Shown one piece after another: positions 43,450 through 53,800 of a stretch of 64,000 nucleotides of DNA (its first letter is position 1; every line of letters begins with the position of its first letter). Location: NCBI GenBank assembly GCA_965657945.1, contig CBFHPW010000011.1:1-64000 (forward strand), given 5' to 3'. This DNA comes from CAJJDF01 sp965657945 (GTDB taxonomy: Bacteria > Bacteroidota > Bacteroidia > Flavobacteriales_D > CAJJDF01). The notes beneath the pieces are model-generated. The model ran no database searches. It saw only the letters and a program-made list of their open reading frames with translations, and was not told the origin of the DNA. A program made the position numbers and the translations under genes.

Positions 43450-44175
43450 ATGAAGTCGATTAAAGTTTTTACACCTGTTCAATCCAAATTTACGGATAGG
43501 TATTTGGCCGTCAGAGAGAAGGAAGGATTTTTAATTTCGGATGAGGTTGTTCGATTACTTCCAAATCCTCCAAAGGGAATACCTCAATATGAGCAGTGGA
43601 AACTAAGAGGGATTAATAGCAAACGGTTTTGCAGGTATGTAGAGGATAACAATTCGTTCCATCATATTTTAGAGTTGGGATGTGGCAATGGCTGGTTTGC
43701 ACACGAAATAGCGAAGGTTTCTTCGGCAAAAGTTTTGGGATTAGACATTAATTTACCTGAGTTAGAACAAGCAAATAGAGTGTTTTCTCGCGAAAATTTA
43801 GAATTCGGAATTGGAGATGTTTTTAACGCAACATTTGTCCAAAAGTTTGACCTTGTTGTCATGAATGCTGCTGTTCAATACTTCCCAAAATTTGATCAAC
43901 TCATGGAGAGGTTGGAAAGTTTGATGAATAATACAGGAGAAATCCATTTGCTGGACACACATTTCTATGCCAATAGCCATGAGGCAAATGAAGCGAAGTT
44001 GAGAACCGAAAAGTATTATGAAGACTTAAGCGAAGCTGAGATGAGTCCTCATTATTTTCATCACACAATGAATGATTTAAGAGATTTTGAGCTGATCGAA
44101 GGACCACCAAGTTTACTTCCAAACTTTTGGAAAAAGAAATCTCCTTTTGATTGGTATCGATTAAGACTTACTTGA
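43450..44175 (+). CDS. SAM-dependent methyltransferase
   Basis: This 241-residue class-I methyltransferase has a clear motif I (ILELGCGNGWFAHEIAKV), the acidic loop VLGLDINLPELEQA and a motif IV-like FDLVVMNAAVQYFPKF. It is the last gene of the polysaccharide operon; its final eight bases overlap the convergent CPBP protease gene. Substrate is unknown. Confidence 0.84.
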   Translation: MKSIKVFTPVQSKFTDRYLAVREKEGFLISDEVVRLLPNPPKGIPQYEQWKLRGINSKRFCRYVEDNNSFHHILELGCGNGWFAHEIAKVSSAKVLGLDINLPELEQANRVFSRENLEFGIGDVFNATFVQKFDLVVMNAAVQYFPKFDQLMERLESLMNNTGEIHLLDTHFYANSHEANEAKLRTEKYYEDLSEAEMSPHYFHHTMNDLRDFELIEGPPSLLPNFWKKKSPFDWYRLRLT

Positions 44176-45082
44176 GAATAAATGCGGTAATTTCCATGCC
44201 CCATGCCACACCCAAATGCACAATCAACCCGCCATAAATATTTTTTGATTCATAGGCCAAAACTCCCAATCCAAAACCACCAAAAACAGAGCCTATTGTT
44301 TCCCACATAGGTTTGCCAAAGTGCAGAAATGCATAGCAAGCTACCATGGGCAGAATCGCATTTTTGCCTACATACTTTGAGAGCGCCACAACCATAAACC
44401 CACGAAAAAACAGTTCGACAGAGAAGAAGTCAAAACCATAGCAAAGCTCATAAATCAGAACTGACATAGATTGAGAATACCCCGCAGCTTTGGCAGCAAG
44501 AGAGTTGTAGCTTGGGTAATAGGACAAAAAATTTGGATCAAAATAGGCTGAGAAGAAAACTAAAGGAGCCATAAGTAAAATTAGTCCCAAGTAGGACTTT
44601 AAATTTGCTCCTCTTGGGTGTAACCCGTATAATCCAGGTCTAAATTTTTTAACCAACAAATAAATCGCGAAAAGTGGAAGGATAATGGAAAATAAGCTCA
44701 CCATATTGGCTAGACATGAATACACAAATCTGTTTATATCAATAATCTCACTTAATAGTCTAATGAATTTGAGGAGATAATAAGAGGCATCTATCGCGAC
44801 AAAAAATAGTCCGAGGGAACCCAATAATAGATAGGTGAGATTGGTTTTTTTGGCTCGAAAATTAAGGATGAGAAAGGGAATGAAAAACGCAAATGCGTAC
44901 ATTCCCCATAACTTGATTACTCCAAATAAGTCGTAATTAGTAACCCTAAAATACGTTGCATACAGGTTAAAGCGATAGTTTAAGAAAATACAAATTGCAA
45001 TGAATAAACTAATAAGTACATGACTCAATAAACGAAAATCTTGAGTAAAATAGCGTTTGAAATAGCCTACAAATTGTTTCAT
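44168..45082 (-). CDS. CPBP family intramembrane protease-like protein
   Basis: This 304-residue membrane protein has about eight spans. The C-terminal third has the CPBP (Abi/CAAX protease-like) motifs: VELFFRGF in place of the usual EExxxR, FLHFGKPMWE, and HLGVAWGME. The first motif keeps one glutamate and the arginine. It may cut membrane proteins or be a non-proteolytic relative. It converges on and slightly overlaps the end of the polysaccharide operon, so it is separately expressed. Confidence 0.82.
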   Translation of the reverse strand: MKQFVGYFKRYFTQDFRLLSHVLISLFIAICIFLNYRFNLYATYFRVTNYDLFGVIKLWGMYAFAFFIPFLILNFRAKKTNLTYLLLGSLGLFFVAIDASYYLLKFIRLLSEIIDINRFVYSCLANMVSLFSIILPLFAIYLLVKKFRPGLYGLHPRGANLKSYLGLILLMAPLVFFSAYFDPNFLSYYPSYNSLAAKAAGYSQSMSVLIYELCYGFDFFSVELFFRGFMVVALSKYVGKNAILPMVACYAFLHFGKPMWETIGSVFGGFGLGVLAYESKNIYGGLIVHLGVAWGMEITAFILK

Positions 45083-45192
45083 TATACTGTGTGAAAAGTT
45101 ATGTCATTAGGGGGTATGTCATCCTTTTTTTTTAAAAAAACGAGACTCAATAAAATTCCAAAAAGGTAAAAACTATCTTGTGAATAAAAGAG

Positions 45193-46443
45193 TTAGTTGT
45201 GTTTTTTGATGATTAGCGTAGCATTATGTCCTCCAAATCCAAATGTATTGGATAGAGCGTAATTCACTGTTTTTTCTTGGGCAGTATTAAACGTGAAGTT
45301 TAACTTTTCATCAAGTTCTGGATCTACTTCGGTGTGATTTATTGTAGGAGGTATAACATTTTCGGTTACGGCCATAATGCAAGCAAGTGCTTCAATTACT
45401 CCGGCTGCTCCAAGCAAATGACCAGTCATTGATTTAGTAGAACTAATATTTAGGTTGTAGGCATGTTCACCAAAAACCTGTTGAATTGCTTTGGCTTCAG
45501 CTATATCACCTAATGGTGTTGAAGTACCATGTACATTAATATAATCGATTGCAGTTGGTTCAATTCCAGCGTCTCTCAATGCTTCTTTCATGGCATTTCT
45601 TGCACCCAAACCATCTGGATGTGGTGCGGTAATATGGTGAGCATCACCAGAAGCACCACCGCCTACAACTTCCGCATATATTTTAGCACCTCGAGCTATT
45701 GCATGATCGTATTCTTCGAGCATTAGTGCACCGGCTCCTTCTCCCAGAACAAATCCATTTCGGTTTTTGTCGAAAGGGCGTGATGCTTTTTCAGGAGCAT
45801 GATTATCTTGCGACAAAGCATGTAAAGCATTAAATCCTCCAATGCCAGTTTCTGTAACGGCTGCTTCCGAACCTCCGGCAAGAATAGCATTTGCTTTTCC
45901 TAGCCTGATGTAGTTAAAGGCATCAATCAGCGCATTTGTTGAGGAAGCACAAGCAGAGACTGTAGCAAAGTTTGGCCCTCTAAAACCGTATTTTATTGAA
46001 ATATGACCTGCTGCTATATCAGCAATCATTTTTGGGATAAAGAATGGATTGAATTTGGGGGTTCCATCTCCTGCAAAGAAATTCTCACATTCATCCTGAA
46101 GTGTTTTAAGACCTCCAATTCCGGCTCCCCAGATTACTCCTATTCTGTCTGTATCGATTGTTTCAAGATTCATTCCAGAATCTTTCACAGCTTCTTCAGC
46201 TGTCACAAGTGCATACTGTGAAAATATATCAAGTCTCCGAGCCTCTTTTCGATCAATGTGATCTTCAGCTTTGAAATTTTTAATTTCACACGCAAATTGT
46301 GTTTTAAATTTGTCAGCGCTAAATTTTGTGATAGGTGCTGCGCCAGACACCCCTTTTTTAAGTGAATCAAAATAATCAGTAGCACTATTCCCTATAGGGG
46401 TTAGTGCTCCGATTCCAGTTATGACAACTCTTTTTAATTCCAT
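45193..46443 (-). CDS. fabF: Beta-ketoacyl-ACP synthase II
   Basis: This is the condensing enzyme of fatty acid elongation. The 416-residue protein has the catalytic triad Cys165 (SACASSTNA), His305 (NVHGTSTPLGD) and His342 (MTGHLLGAAG), plus FGFGGHN at the end. It follows acpP by 14 bases, so the two form the usual acpP-fabF operon. Confidence 0.97.
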   Translation of the reverse strand: MELKRVVITGIGALTPIGNSATDYFDSLKKGVSGAAPITKFSADKFKTQFACEIKNFKAEDHIDRKEARRLDIFSQYALVTAEEAVKDSGMNLETIDTDRIGVIWGAGIGGLKTLQDECENFFAGDGTPKFNPFFIPKMIADIAAGHISIKYGFRGPNFATVSACASSTNALIDAFNYIRLGKANAILAGGSEAAVTETGIGGFNALHALSQDNHAPEKASRPFDKNRNGFVLGEGAGALMLEEYDHAIARGAKIYAEVVGGGASGDAHHITAPHPDGLGARNAMKEALRDAGIEPTAIDYINVHGTSTPLGDIAEAKAIQQVFGEHAYNLNISSTKSMTGHLLGAAGVIEALACIMAVTENVIPPTINHTEVDPELDEKLNFTFNTAQEKTVNYALSNTFGFGGHNATLIIKKHN

Positions 46444-46457
46444 AGAGCGGCTAATGT

Positions 46458-46691
46458 TTATTTAGCGTCATTAATAAATGCTACTGCATCTCCTACTGTT
46501 GCAATTTTTTCAGCCTGATCGTCTGGGATTGCAATATTGAATTCCTTTTCGAATTCCATAATTAATTCAACAGTATCCAAAGAATCTGCTCCTAAATCGT
46601 TTGTGAAGTTAGACTCTAAAGTTACTTCTGATGCGTCAACTCCTAATTTATCAACGATTATCTCTACTACTTTTGACTGTATTTCTGCCAT
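46458..46691 (-). CDS. acpP: Acyl carrier protein
   Basis: This 77-residue acidic carrier holds growing acyl chains on a 4'-phosphopantetheine arm. The attachment serine is Ser37 in LGADSLDTVELIMEFE. Length and charge are standard. It is transcribed with fabF from a well-matched upstream promoter. Confidence 0.97.
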   Translation of the reverse strand: MAEIQSKVVEIIVDKLGVDASEVTLESNFTNDLGADSLDTVELIMEFEKEFNIAIPDDQAEKIATVGDAVAFINDAK

Positions 46692-46748
46692 TTTTTTATT
46701 TTTTTAATGTTTAGATTGTGCAAATAAAATTAATTTTCAGTTATAAAA

Positions 46749-46777
46749 CAAAAATATATCCTTCACTTTGTACACAA
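46749..46777 (-). promoter_or_regulatory. acpP-fabF promoter
   Basis: On the minus strand TTG (plus 46775-46777), an 18-base spacer and TATTTTTG (plus 46749-46756) match the consensus. The leader to acpP is about 55 bases. Confidence 0.72.
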
Positions 46778-46796
46778 TCCAACGATTGTAACTAGT

Positions 46797-47537
46797 TTAA
46801 ATGCTCGATTTTAAGTACTCTCTGTTCATTCTTGCGATATTGTCTAACGATATTCCTTTTGGACATTCAACTTCGCAAGCGCCAGTGTTCGTGCAGTTAC
46901 CGAACCCTTCATTATCCATCTGGTTCACCATATTAAGCACTCTGTCTTTTGCTTCTACCCTTCCTTGAGGAAGTAAAGCATACTGAGAAACTTTTGCAGA
47001 AACAAACAACATGGCTGATGAGTTTTTACAAGAAGCTACACAAGCACCACAGCCAATGCAAGTTGCAGCATCCATAGCTAAATCAGCATCAGCTTTTGGA
47101 ATCGGCAATGCATTCGCATCTTGCGTGTTTCCTGATGTGTTTACCGAAATATATCCTCCAGCTTGCTGGATTCTATCGAAAGCACTTCTGTCAACCATCA
47201 AATCTTTTACTACAGGAAAAGAATTCGCTCTGAACGGCTCAATGTGAATTGTCTCACCATCCTTGAACATTCTCATGTGCAATTGGCAAGTAGTAACTCT
47301 TCTATCTGGTCCGTGAGCTTCACCATTGATGTACATCGAACACATACCGCAAATTCCTTCTCTACAATCATGATCGAAGGCAACAGGCTCTTCTCCCTTT
47401 TCGATAAGTTCATCATTTAATATGTCCATCATTTCTAAAAAAGACATATGTCCTTCTATATTAGAAATTGGGTAAGTAACCATTTTTCCTGGTGATTTAG
47501 CGTCTTTTTGACGCCATATTTTTAGTGTTAAATTCAT
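46797..47537 (-). CDS. sdhB: Succinate dehydrogenase iron-sulfur subunit
   Basis: This subunit carries electrons from the flavoprotein to the membrane subunit. The 246 residues include the 2Fe-2S ligands in CREGICGMC with a downstream cysteine in VTTCQLH, the 4Fe-4S site CIGCGACVASCKN and the 3Fe-4S site CTNTGACEVECPKG. It is the last gene of sdhCAB, six bases after sdhA. Confidence 0.96.
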   Translation of the reverse strand: MNLTLKIWRQKDAKSPGKMVTYPISNIEGHMSFLEMMDILNDELIEKGEEPVAFDHDCREGICGMCSMYINGEAHGPDRRVTTCQLHMRMFKDGETIHIEPFRANSFPVVKDLMVDRSAFDRIQQAGGYISVNTSGNTQDANALPIPKADADLAMDAATCIGCGACVASCKNSSAMLFVSAKVSQYALLPQGRVEAKDRVLNMVNQMDNEGFGNCTNTGACEVECPKGISLDNIARMNREYLKSSI

Positions 47538-47543
47538 AGCGAT

Positions 47544-49559
47544 TTATTTGTAAGATCTTTGCTTTAACTCAATATTCTCGTATTTCAATTCTTCTTTGTG
47601 TAGCTTAGCTTCCGAAGGCAATCCTTGGAATTCCCAAGCCGAAACGAATGTGTAATTTTCATCATCACGTTTTGCTTCCCCTTTTTGTTCTCCGTCTAGC
47701 TCAACAGATTCTTCTCTAAAGTGACCTCCGCAAGATTCTTCCCTTGTCAAAGCATCTTGGGCAAATAGTTCTCCTAATTCAAGGAAATCAGCAACTCTCA
47801 ATGCTTTTTCTAATTCTCTGTTCACTTCGTTAGTATTTCCAGGAACTCTCACGTTTTTCCAGAAATCAGCTCTCAATTCTTGAATTTCTTTAATTGCTTC
47901 TTTTAGCCCAGGCTCATTTCTTGACATCCCTACTTTATTCCACATGATAAGTCCAAGCTTTTTGTGGAAGTAATCTACGGGTTTTGTTCCGCCCGTTCCT
48001 ACTAACTTATCTAATGTTTCTTTTACTGAGTTTTCTGCTTCAGCAAATTCTGGTGTGTCAGTTGAGATTTTTCCTGTTCTAATGTCATTAGATAAATAAT
48101 CTCCTATTGTGTAAGGTAGAACGAAATATCCATCTGCAAGTCCTTGCATCAATGCCGATGCACCAAGTCTGTTGGCTCCGTGGTCTGAAAAGTTGGACTC
48201 TCCAATTGCGTAACAACCTTCAATTGTGGTCATTAAGTTGTAATCTACCCACAATCCTCCCATTGTGTAGTGAGTTGCAGGGTATATCATCATGGGAGTT
48301 TCGTATGGATTTTCGTCCACGATTTTTTCATACATCTGGAATAAGTTCCCATACTTAGCTTCTACAATTGCTTTTCCTAATTCGTATATTCTGGCTGGAG
48401 AGGCATTTTCTTCGTTGTTAATTTTCGCCTGCTCCTTTCCGTATCTTTCAATAGCTGCTTTAAAATCTAAGTAAACGGCTTCTCCCGTTTTATTTACTCC
48501 AAATCCAGCATCACATCTTTCTTTGGCAGCTCTTGAAGCTACATCTCTTGGTACAAGGTTTCCAAATGCAGGATATCTTCTTTCCAAGTAATAATCTCTT
48601 TCGTCTTCGCTTAATTCTGTTGGTTTTTTCTTTCCTTCTCTGATTGCTTGTGCGTCCTCAAGTGTTTTTGGCACCCAAATTCTTCCGTCATTTCTCAATG
48701 ACTCGGACATCAATGTAAGTTTTGATTGATAATCTCCCGATCTTGGAATACAAGTTGGGTGAATCTGTGTAAAACAAGGATTCGCAAAGTATGCTCCTTT
48801 TTTGTGTGTTTTCCATGCAGCGGTAACGTTACTGCCCATCGCATTGGTGGACAAGAAATAGACATTTCCGTATCCTCCAGATGCAATTACAACAGCGTGT
48901 GCCGAATGTCTTTCTAATTCCCCAGTAACTAGGTTTCTAGCAATAATTCCTCTCGCTTTCCCATTTACTTTTACTACATCCAACATTTCATGTCGGTTGT
49001 ACATTTCGATTTTTCCTCTCGCAATTTGTCTATTCATTGCCGAGTAGGCACCAAGTAATAATTGTTGACCAGTTTGTCCTTTTGCGTAGAAAGTTCTTGA
49101 GACCAAAACGCCTCCAAAAGATCTGTTATCCAGCAATCCTCCGTAATCTCTTGCGAATGGTACTCCTTGAGCCACACATTGATCAATGATGTTTACGGAT
49201 ACTTCCGCAAGCCTATAAACGTTGGCCTCTCTCGATCTGTAATCTCCTCCTTTTACCGTGTCGTAAAACAATCGATAAGTAGAATCACCGTCTCCTTGGT
49301 AATTTTTGGCTGCGTTTATTCCTCCTTGCGCAGCAATGGAATGCGCTCTTCTTGGAGAATCTTGGTAGCAAAATGCTTTTACATTATACCCTTGTTCGGC
49401 AAGTGTGGCTGCAGCAGAACCACCAGCTAATCCTGTTCCAATAACAATCACATCAATGTGTCGTTTATTGGCAGGGTTTACCAAGTTAATTTTGTCTTTA
49501 TAAGTTGTCCATTTATCTTTTAATGGACCTTCTGGTACTTTAGAATCAAGTGTGCTCAT
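47544..49559 (-). CDS. sdhA: Succinate dehydrogenase flavoprotein subunit
   Basis: This 671-residue FAD subunit oxidises succinate or reduces fumarate. The dinucleotide motif VIGTGLAGGSAAATLAEQG and the covalent-FAD region RRAHSIAAQGG (His73 is the likely attachment site) are clear. SNFSDHGANRLGASALMQGL lies near the C-terminal FAD contact. The length fits the Bacteroidota/epsilon-type enzyme that pairs with a single membrane subunit. It lies seven bases from sdhC and six from sdhB. Confidence 0.96.
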   Translation of the reverse strand: MSTLDSKVPEGPLKDKWTTYKDKINLVNPANKRHIDVIVIGTGLAGGSAAATLAEQGYNVKAFCYQDSPRRAHSIAAQGGINAAKNYQGDGDSTYRLFYDTVKGGDYRSREANVYRLAEVSVNIIDQCVAQGVPFARDYGGLLDNRSFGGVLVSRTFYAKGQTGQQLLLGAYSAMNRQIARGKIEMYNRHEMLDVVKVNGKARGIIARNLVTGELERHSAHAVVIASGGYGNVYFLSTNAMGSNVTAAWKTHKKGAYFANPCFTQIHPTCIPRSGDYQSKLTLMSESLRNDGRIWVPKTLEDAQAIREGKKKPTELSEDERDYYLERRYPAFGNLVPRDVASRAAKERCDAGFGVNKTGEAVYLDFKAAIERYGKEQAKINNEENASPARIYELGKAIVEAKYGNLFQMYEKIVDENPYETPMMIYPATHYTMGGLWVDYNLMTTIEGCYAIGESNFSDHGANRLGASALMQGLADGYFVLPYTIGDYLSNDIRTGKISTDTPEFAEAENSVKETLDKLVGTGGTKPVDYFHKKLGLIMWNKVGMSRNEPGLKEAIKEIQELRADFWKNVRVPGNTNEVNRELEKALRVADFLELGELFAQDALTREESCGGHFREESVELDGEQKGEAKRDDENYTFVSAWEFQGLPSEAKLHKEELKYENIELKQRSYK

Positions 49560-49566
49560 ACTCTAA

Positions 49567-50223
49567 TTAATGTTGGATGTAATGAAAAATTGCGATAAAT
49601 ACATACCCTGCTGGTACAGCAATAGCGAATATGTTACCAAACTTTTTGATGTTGTTTTTTCCTTTCGAAACTCCTACAGATTGAAAAGAAGATTGAAATC
49701 CGTGCAAAAGGTGTAACGCCAATAAAACAAAAGACACTACGTAAAGAATAACTCGAACTGGGTCAGCGAACTTTTCAACCAAATGGTGGTGAAAATCTTT
49801 GCCAATTTGACTGTCTCCTACAACGTACTTTTCTGTGATTTCAGGAATCCAAAAATCGTAGAAGTGTAACCCTAAAAATGCAAGGACCACAAGTCCTGAG
49901 TAAATCATGTTTCTCGAAACCCAAGAAGAATTTTCTCCCGGTTTGCTGTAAGCATATTTGATAGAACGTGCTCCTCTGTTTTTTGCTTCAAGCACAAATC
50001 CCATAATGAAATGGAAGAATACTGCAAAAATTAAAATAGGCTGTAAAGCGAATTGAACTACCGGGTTGTTTCCCATGAAGTATGATACTTCATTGAATGC
50101 ATCTACATTAATAACCGATAACAAGTTTATCGTTAAATGTTGCAGTAAGAAAAACATTAGAAAGAATCCGGAGAAAGCCATTAAAAATTTTCTACCTACG
50201 GTTGTAAATTTAGATTTAGACAT
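49567..50223 (-). CDS. sdhC: Succinate dehydrogenase cytochrome b subunit
   Basis: This 218-residue membrane anchor has five spans and histidines in them (for example QHLTIN, FFHFIMGF, LGLHFYDFW, LHLLHGFQSS), fitting the di-haem cytochrome b558 type. It binds quinone and ties SdhAB to the inner membrane. It is first in sdhCAB. Confidence 0.94.
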   Translation of the reverse strand: MSKSKFTTVGRKFLMAFSGFFLMFFLLQHLTINLLSVINVDAFNEVSYFMGNNPVVQFALQPILIFAVFFHFIMGFVLEAKNRGARSIKYAYSKPGENSSWVSRNMIYSGLVVLAFLGLHFYDFWIPEITEKYVVGDSQIGKDFHHHLVEKFADPVRVILYVVSFVLLALHLLHGFQSSFQSVGVSKGKNNIKKFGNIFAIAVPAGYVFIAIFHYIQH

Positions 50224-50294
50224 GTTTAAGTTTAGTTTTTTTCTTTATGAACGTAAAAGTAATTCTTGCAATAATCTAAAGCAAGTATTGAATA

Positions 50295-50302
50295 CAAAAA
50301 TA
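50295..50302 (-). promoter_or_regulatory. sdhC -7 box TATTTTTG
   Basis: On the minus strand this is an exact TAnnTTTG, about 70 bases before sdhC. No -33 box is evident. Confidence 0.55.
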
Positions 50303-50346
50303 GCTTATTTATAAGTATTCTTGATAATTCATTTATCTTTATCTCC

Positions 50347-50868
50347 ATGAATTTTATGGATATTTTTATTGCCGCACTCTTGCTTTGGTTCGGCTACAAG
50401 GGTTTTAAGAAAGGATTGGTTTTTGAATTAGTAAGCATTGTGGCTCTTTCTTTAGGTATATATGGAGGGCTTAAGTTTTCCGATCGCACGGCTGAGTTTA
50501 TGATGGAATATGTAGATTCTCAATACTTGCCAGTATTGGCATTTACACTTACGTTTTTAATTATTCTAGTATTAGTATTTGCAGCGGGTAAGGTTGTCGA
50601 GAGAATAGTGAATTTGGCTGCACTGAAATTAGTAAACAAATCTTTGGGTGCCGCTTTTGGTGTCTTAAAAACGTTACTAATTTTGTCTGTCTTGATTGTG
50701 ATTATTGAATCGTATGACAAAAAGCTGGAGTTTATTCCAAAAGAGACAAAGAGCGGTTCTTTACTTTACTTTCCGTTGCTCGATTTTTCTAATAAAGTGT
50801 TACCCGAAATTGAGAAAAACAACCTTTATCAAAATTTAACATCAAGTTCGGACCAGGAAAAAGAATAA
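50347..50868 (+). CDS. CvpA family membrane protein
   Basis: This 173-residue protein with four spans matches the CvpA family. It shows the N-terminal MDIFIAALLLWFGYKGFKKG, FTLTFLIILVLVFAAGKVVE and the conserved LGAAFGVLKTLLILSVL. CvpA proteins are linked to envelope stress and to colicin V production in E. coli; the mechanism is unknown. It lies directly before the large outer-membrane fusion gene and may be cotranscribed with it. Confidence 0.88.
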   Translation: MNFMDIFIAALLLWFGYKGFKKGLVFELVSIVALSLGIYGGLKFSDRTAEFMMEYVDSQYLPVLAFTLTFLIILVLVFAAGKVVERIVNLAALKLVNKSLGAAFGVLKTLLILSVLIVIIESYDKKLEFIPKETKSGSLLYFPLLDFSNKVLPEIEKNNLYQNLTSSSDQEKE

Positions 50869-50898
50869 GTTAGGTTGTTTTTTGTAGATTTATGTCTC

Positions 50899-53800
50899 AT
50901 GAAAATCAAAGGATTTTATATTGTCGTTTTCTTTCTCTGTGGGTTGCTTCTATCCAAGCAATCTACAGCCCAATTTTACACAGGTTCATTCCAAGAATTT
51001 GGTAAGAATAGAGTGCAAGAAGTAACTTTTTTTTGGCAGTATTATGATTTTCAAAGATTCAGGGTGTTTTTTTATGGAAACGGTCAGGAACATGCCGAGT
51101 ATGTGGCTAAGTCCGTGCATAAAAATTTAAAAGAATTGGAAGGATTTTTTGAAACAGAATTAGACGGGAAGCTTGATATTTTGGTTTTCAACAGGCAGTC
51201 GGATTTCAGGCAGAGCAATATTGGCCTTACTAATGAGCTTTCTTCGAATGTTGGCGGTAAAAATAACATTGTTGGGAACAAAATGTTTGTATACTTCGAA
51301 GGAACTCACGATGCGCTTGATGAGCAGATTCGCGCTTCTTTGTGCGAAGTGTTGGTGAATAAACTTGTGTACCAAGGTAACTGGAAAAAAGTAGTAAGAG
51401 GGTCCGCGAAAATTGACTTGCCAGCCTGGTTTGCAGAAGGGCTTTTTTCCTATAAATCCAAAGATTGGAATGCCGAAGTCAGCACCATTATTAAGGATAA
51501 TGTACTCAATGATAAATACAGCAGTTTGGGCCGGATAGAAACTGACGAAGCTCAATATGCCGGGCACGCGCTGTGGAATTACATTGCTCAGGTTTATGGG
51601 AAAGAGGTGATTCCGCAGATAATTTATTTGGTGAGTATTTCGAGAAGTTTTGAGTCGAGTTTTCGTTTTGTATTAGGCAAAACAACCAAATCACTCAATG
51701 CCGACATGGTTCGTTATTACAAGAACCAATACAGCAAAGACGATGAGGGCAAAAAAATGCCTTTTCAGGAAGAAATCAGATTGAAAAAAAGGAAAAGCAA
51801 AGGGGTAATTACTCAATACAAGTTGAGTCCCGATGGCAATAAGATTGCCTACACAACCAATGAATTAGGAAAGTATTATTTGTGGATTTATGATTTGAAA
51901 AAGGATAAATACACTAAAGTGCTAAAACGAGGTTATAAAATAGATAGGAAAGAAGACGAGTCTTTTCCGCTAATTGACTGGCACCCAAATAATTCTACTT
52001 TGGCTTACATTGAGGAAAGAGAGGGGGCTGTATTTTTCAATTTTTTTAACCTGGAGGAAAAGTCGAGGTCTAAAATTCAGGTACAAAAAATTGACAAAAT
52101 TACAAGTTTCAGTTACAATCAAACGGGTACTCAGTTTGTATTTTCAGGAGTCCAAAATGGAAAGGTAGATTTGTTTCTTTACACGATTTTAGGGAATGGA
52201 TACTTAAAACTTACCGATGATTTTTACGATGAGATTCATCCAAGTTTTATTGAGAATTCTACCAAAATTATATTCTCATCCAACAGGAAAACAGATTCTC
52301 TGTATACTGAGTCGAGTAAAATGCCAGAAGGTCAAACTTTTGACATTTTTATTTACGACCTCACGAATAAATTTCAGCGAAGACTCAAAAGAGTAACCAA
52401 TACACCCAACTTATCAGAAGAATATCCTTTTGAATTGGCTTCAAAGGAGTTCACTTACATAGCTGATAATAATGGAATTAAAAACAGATATCTCGCTGTT
52501 TTTGATAGCACAATTAGTTCGGTAGATACAGTTATTTCGTACCGTTATTTTTCTAAAACTTCGCTTTTGACAGATTACAAGAGAAGTATCACGAAGTTGG
52601 ATTATAATCCCCAAACTAAAGAAGTGGGAATGATCTTGTATAACGAAGGTAAATACAGAATATACAAAGGAAACACGAGCTTGGATAAAATGATGTCTGG
52701 AAATTTACAAGAATCAGATTTTAACAAGCAAAACGAAGAATTCTGGAAAAATAAGAAAGAAAGTACCGTAGAAATTATTTCAGTTTCTCCCAATGTAGAA
52801 AAACAGAATAAGATAAATACGAAAAGCTATCAATTTGAAAGCGAAGAAAAAAAGGATCCCCCGAAAAAAGTGGAGCCTCCAGTTGAAAAGAATAACCCAA
52901 ACAAGAAAAAGGAGAATGAAATGGTATTTATGAATCCCACCAATTCTATCTCGACAAAGAAATCTGTGGTGAGCAACCGATTTGAATTGCCTAATAGGAA
53001 ATTATATACCATTAACTTTACGCTAGATGAAGCGGTAAGCCAATTAGATAATAATTTCATTAACAATAGTTACCAAGTTTTTAATGCTTCTCAACCTGCC
53101 TTCAATAATCCAAGTGTGAATGTCTTTAATATGGTCCAAATGAAAGATTTGATGGAGGATTACAGACTGATTGGAGGAGTGAATTTAAGTTTTAATTTGC
53201 AAGACAATGATTACCTGCTTGCCTTTGAGGATTTGTCGCAACGAATTGATAAAAAATATATGTTTACCCGGCAAGTTTACACCAATGAAAGCGGGGTGTA
53301 TCCTCTAAGAACAATGATTCACGAATTAAAATACAGGCTCAAATATCCTTTTTCGGAAGTTTCTTCTTTGGGCATCACCTTTAATTTGCGAAATGATATG
53401 ACAATTGTTTCTTCTGTAAACAGAACTAGCTTAGAAAGTCCAGATACCTACCGAAACATGGGAGGAGTTAAGTTGGAGTATGTTTTTGACAATACTTTTG
53501 ATTTGGGAATCAACTTATATGAAGGAACCCGACTCAAGCTTTTTGGAGAGTTTTACAATGAACTTGCCGAGAAGGAAACTGATTTTTTTGTTTTGGGAGC
53601 AGACATTCGTAATTACCAGAAAATTCATCGTGAATTGATTTTTGCGTCTCGATTTGCCGCGAGTACTTCCTTCGGAAATAGAAAGCTGGTTTACTACATG
53701 GGAGGTGTGGATGGAGGATTTGCTCCTCAATTTAATAACGACAATATAATCCCAACCGACCAAGGATTTGCGTTTCAAACGATTGCCACACCCATGAGAG

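Noticed and set aside
51160..51567. 135-codon minus-strand frame inside the large fusion gene
   Set aside because: It is antisense to the conserved pseudo-peptidase domain and has no recognisable motifs; a similar frame at 53515-53922 was rejected for the same reason.
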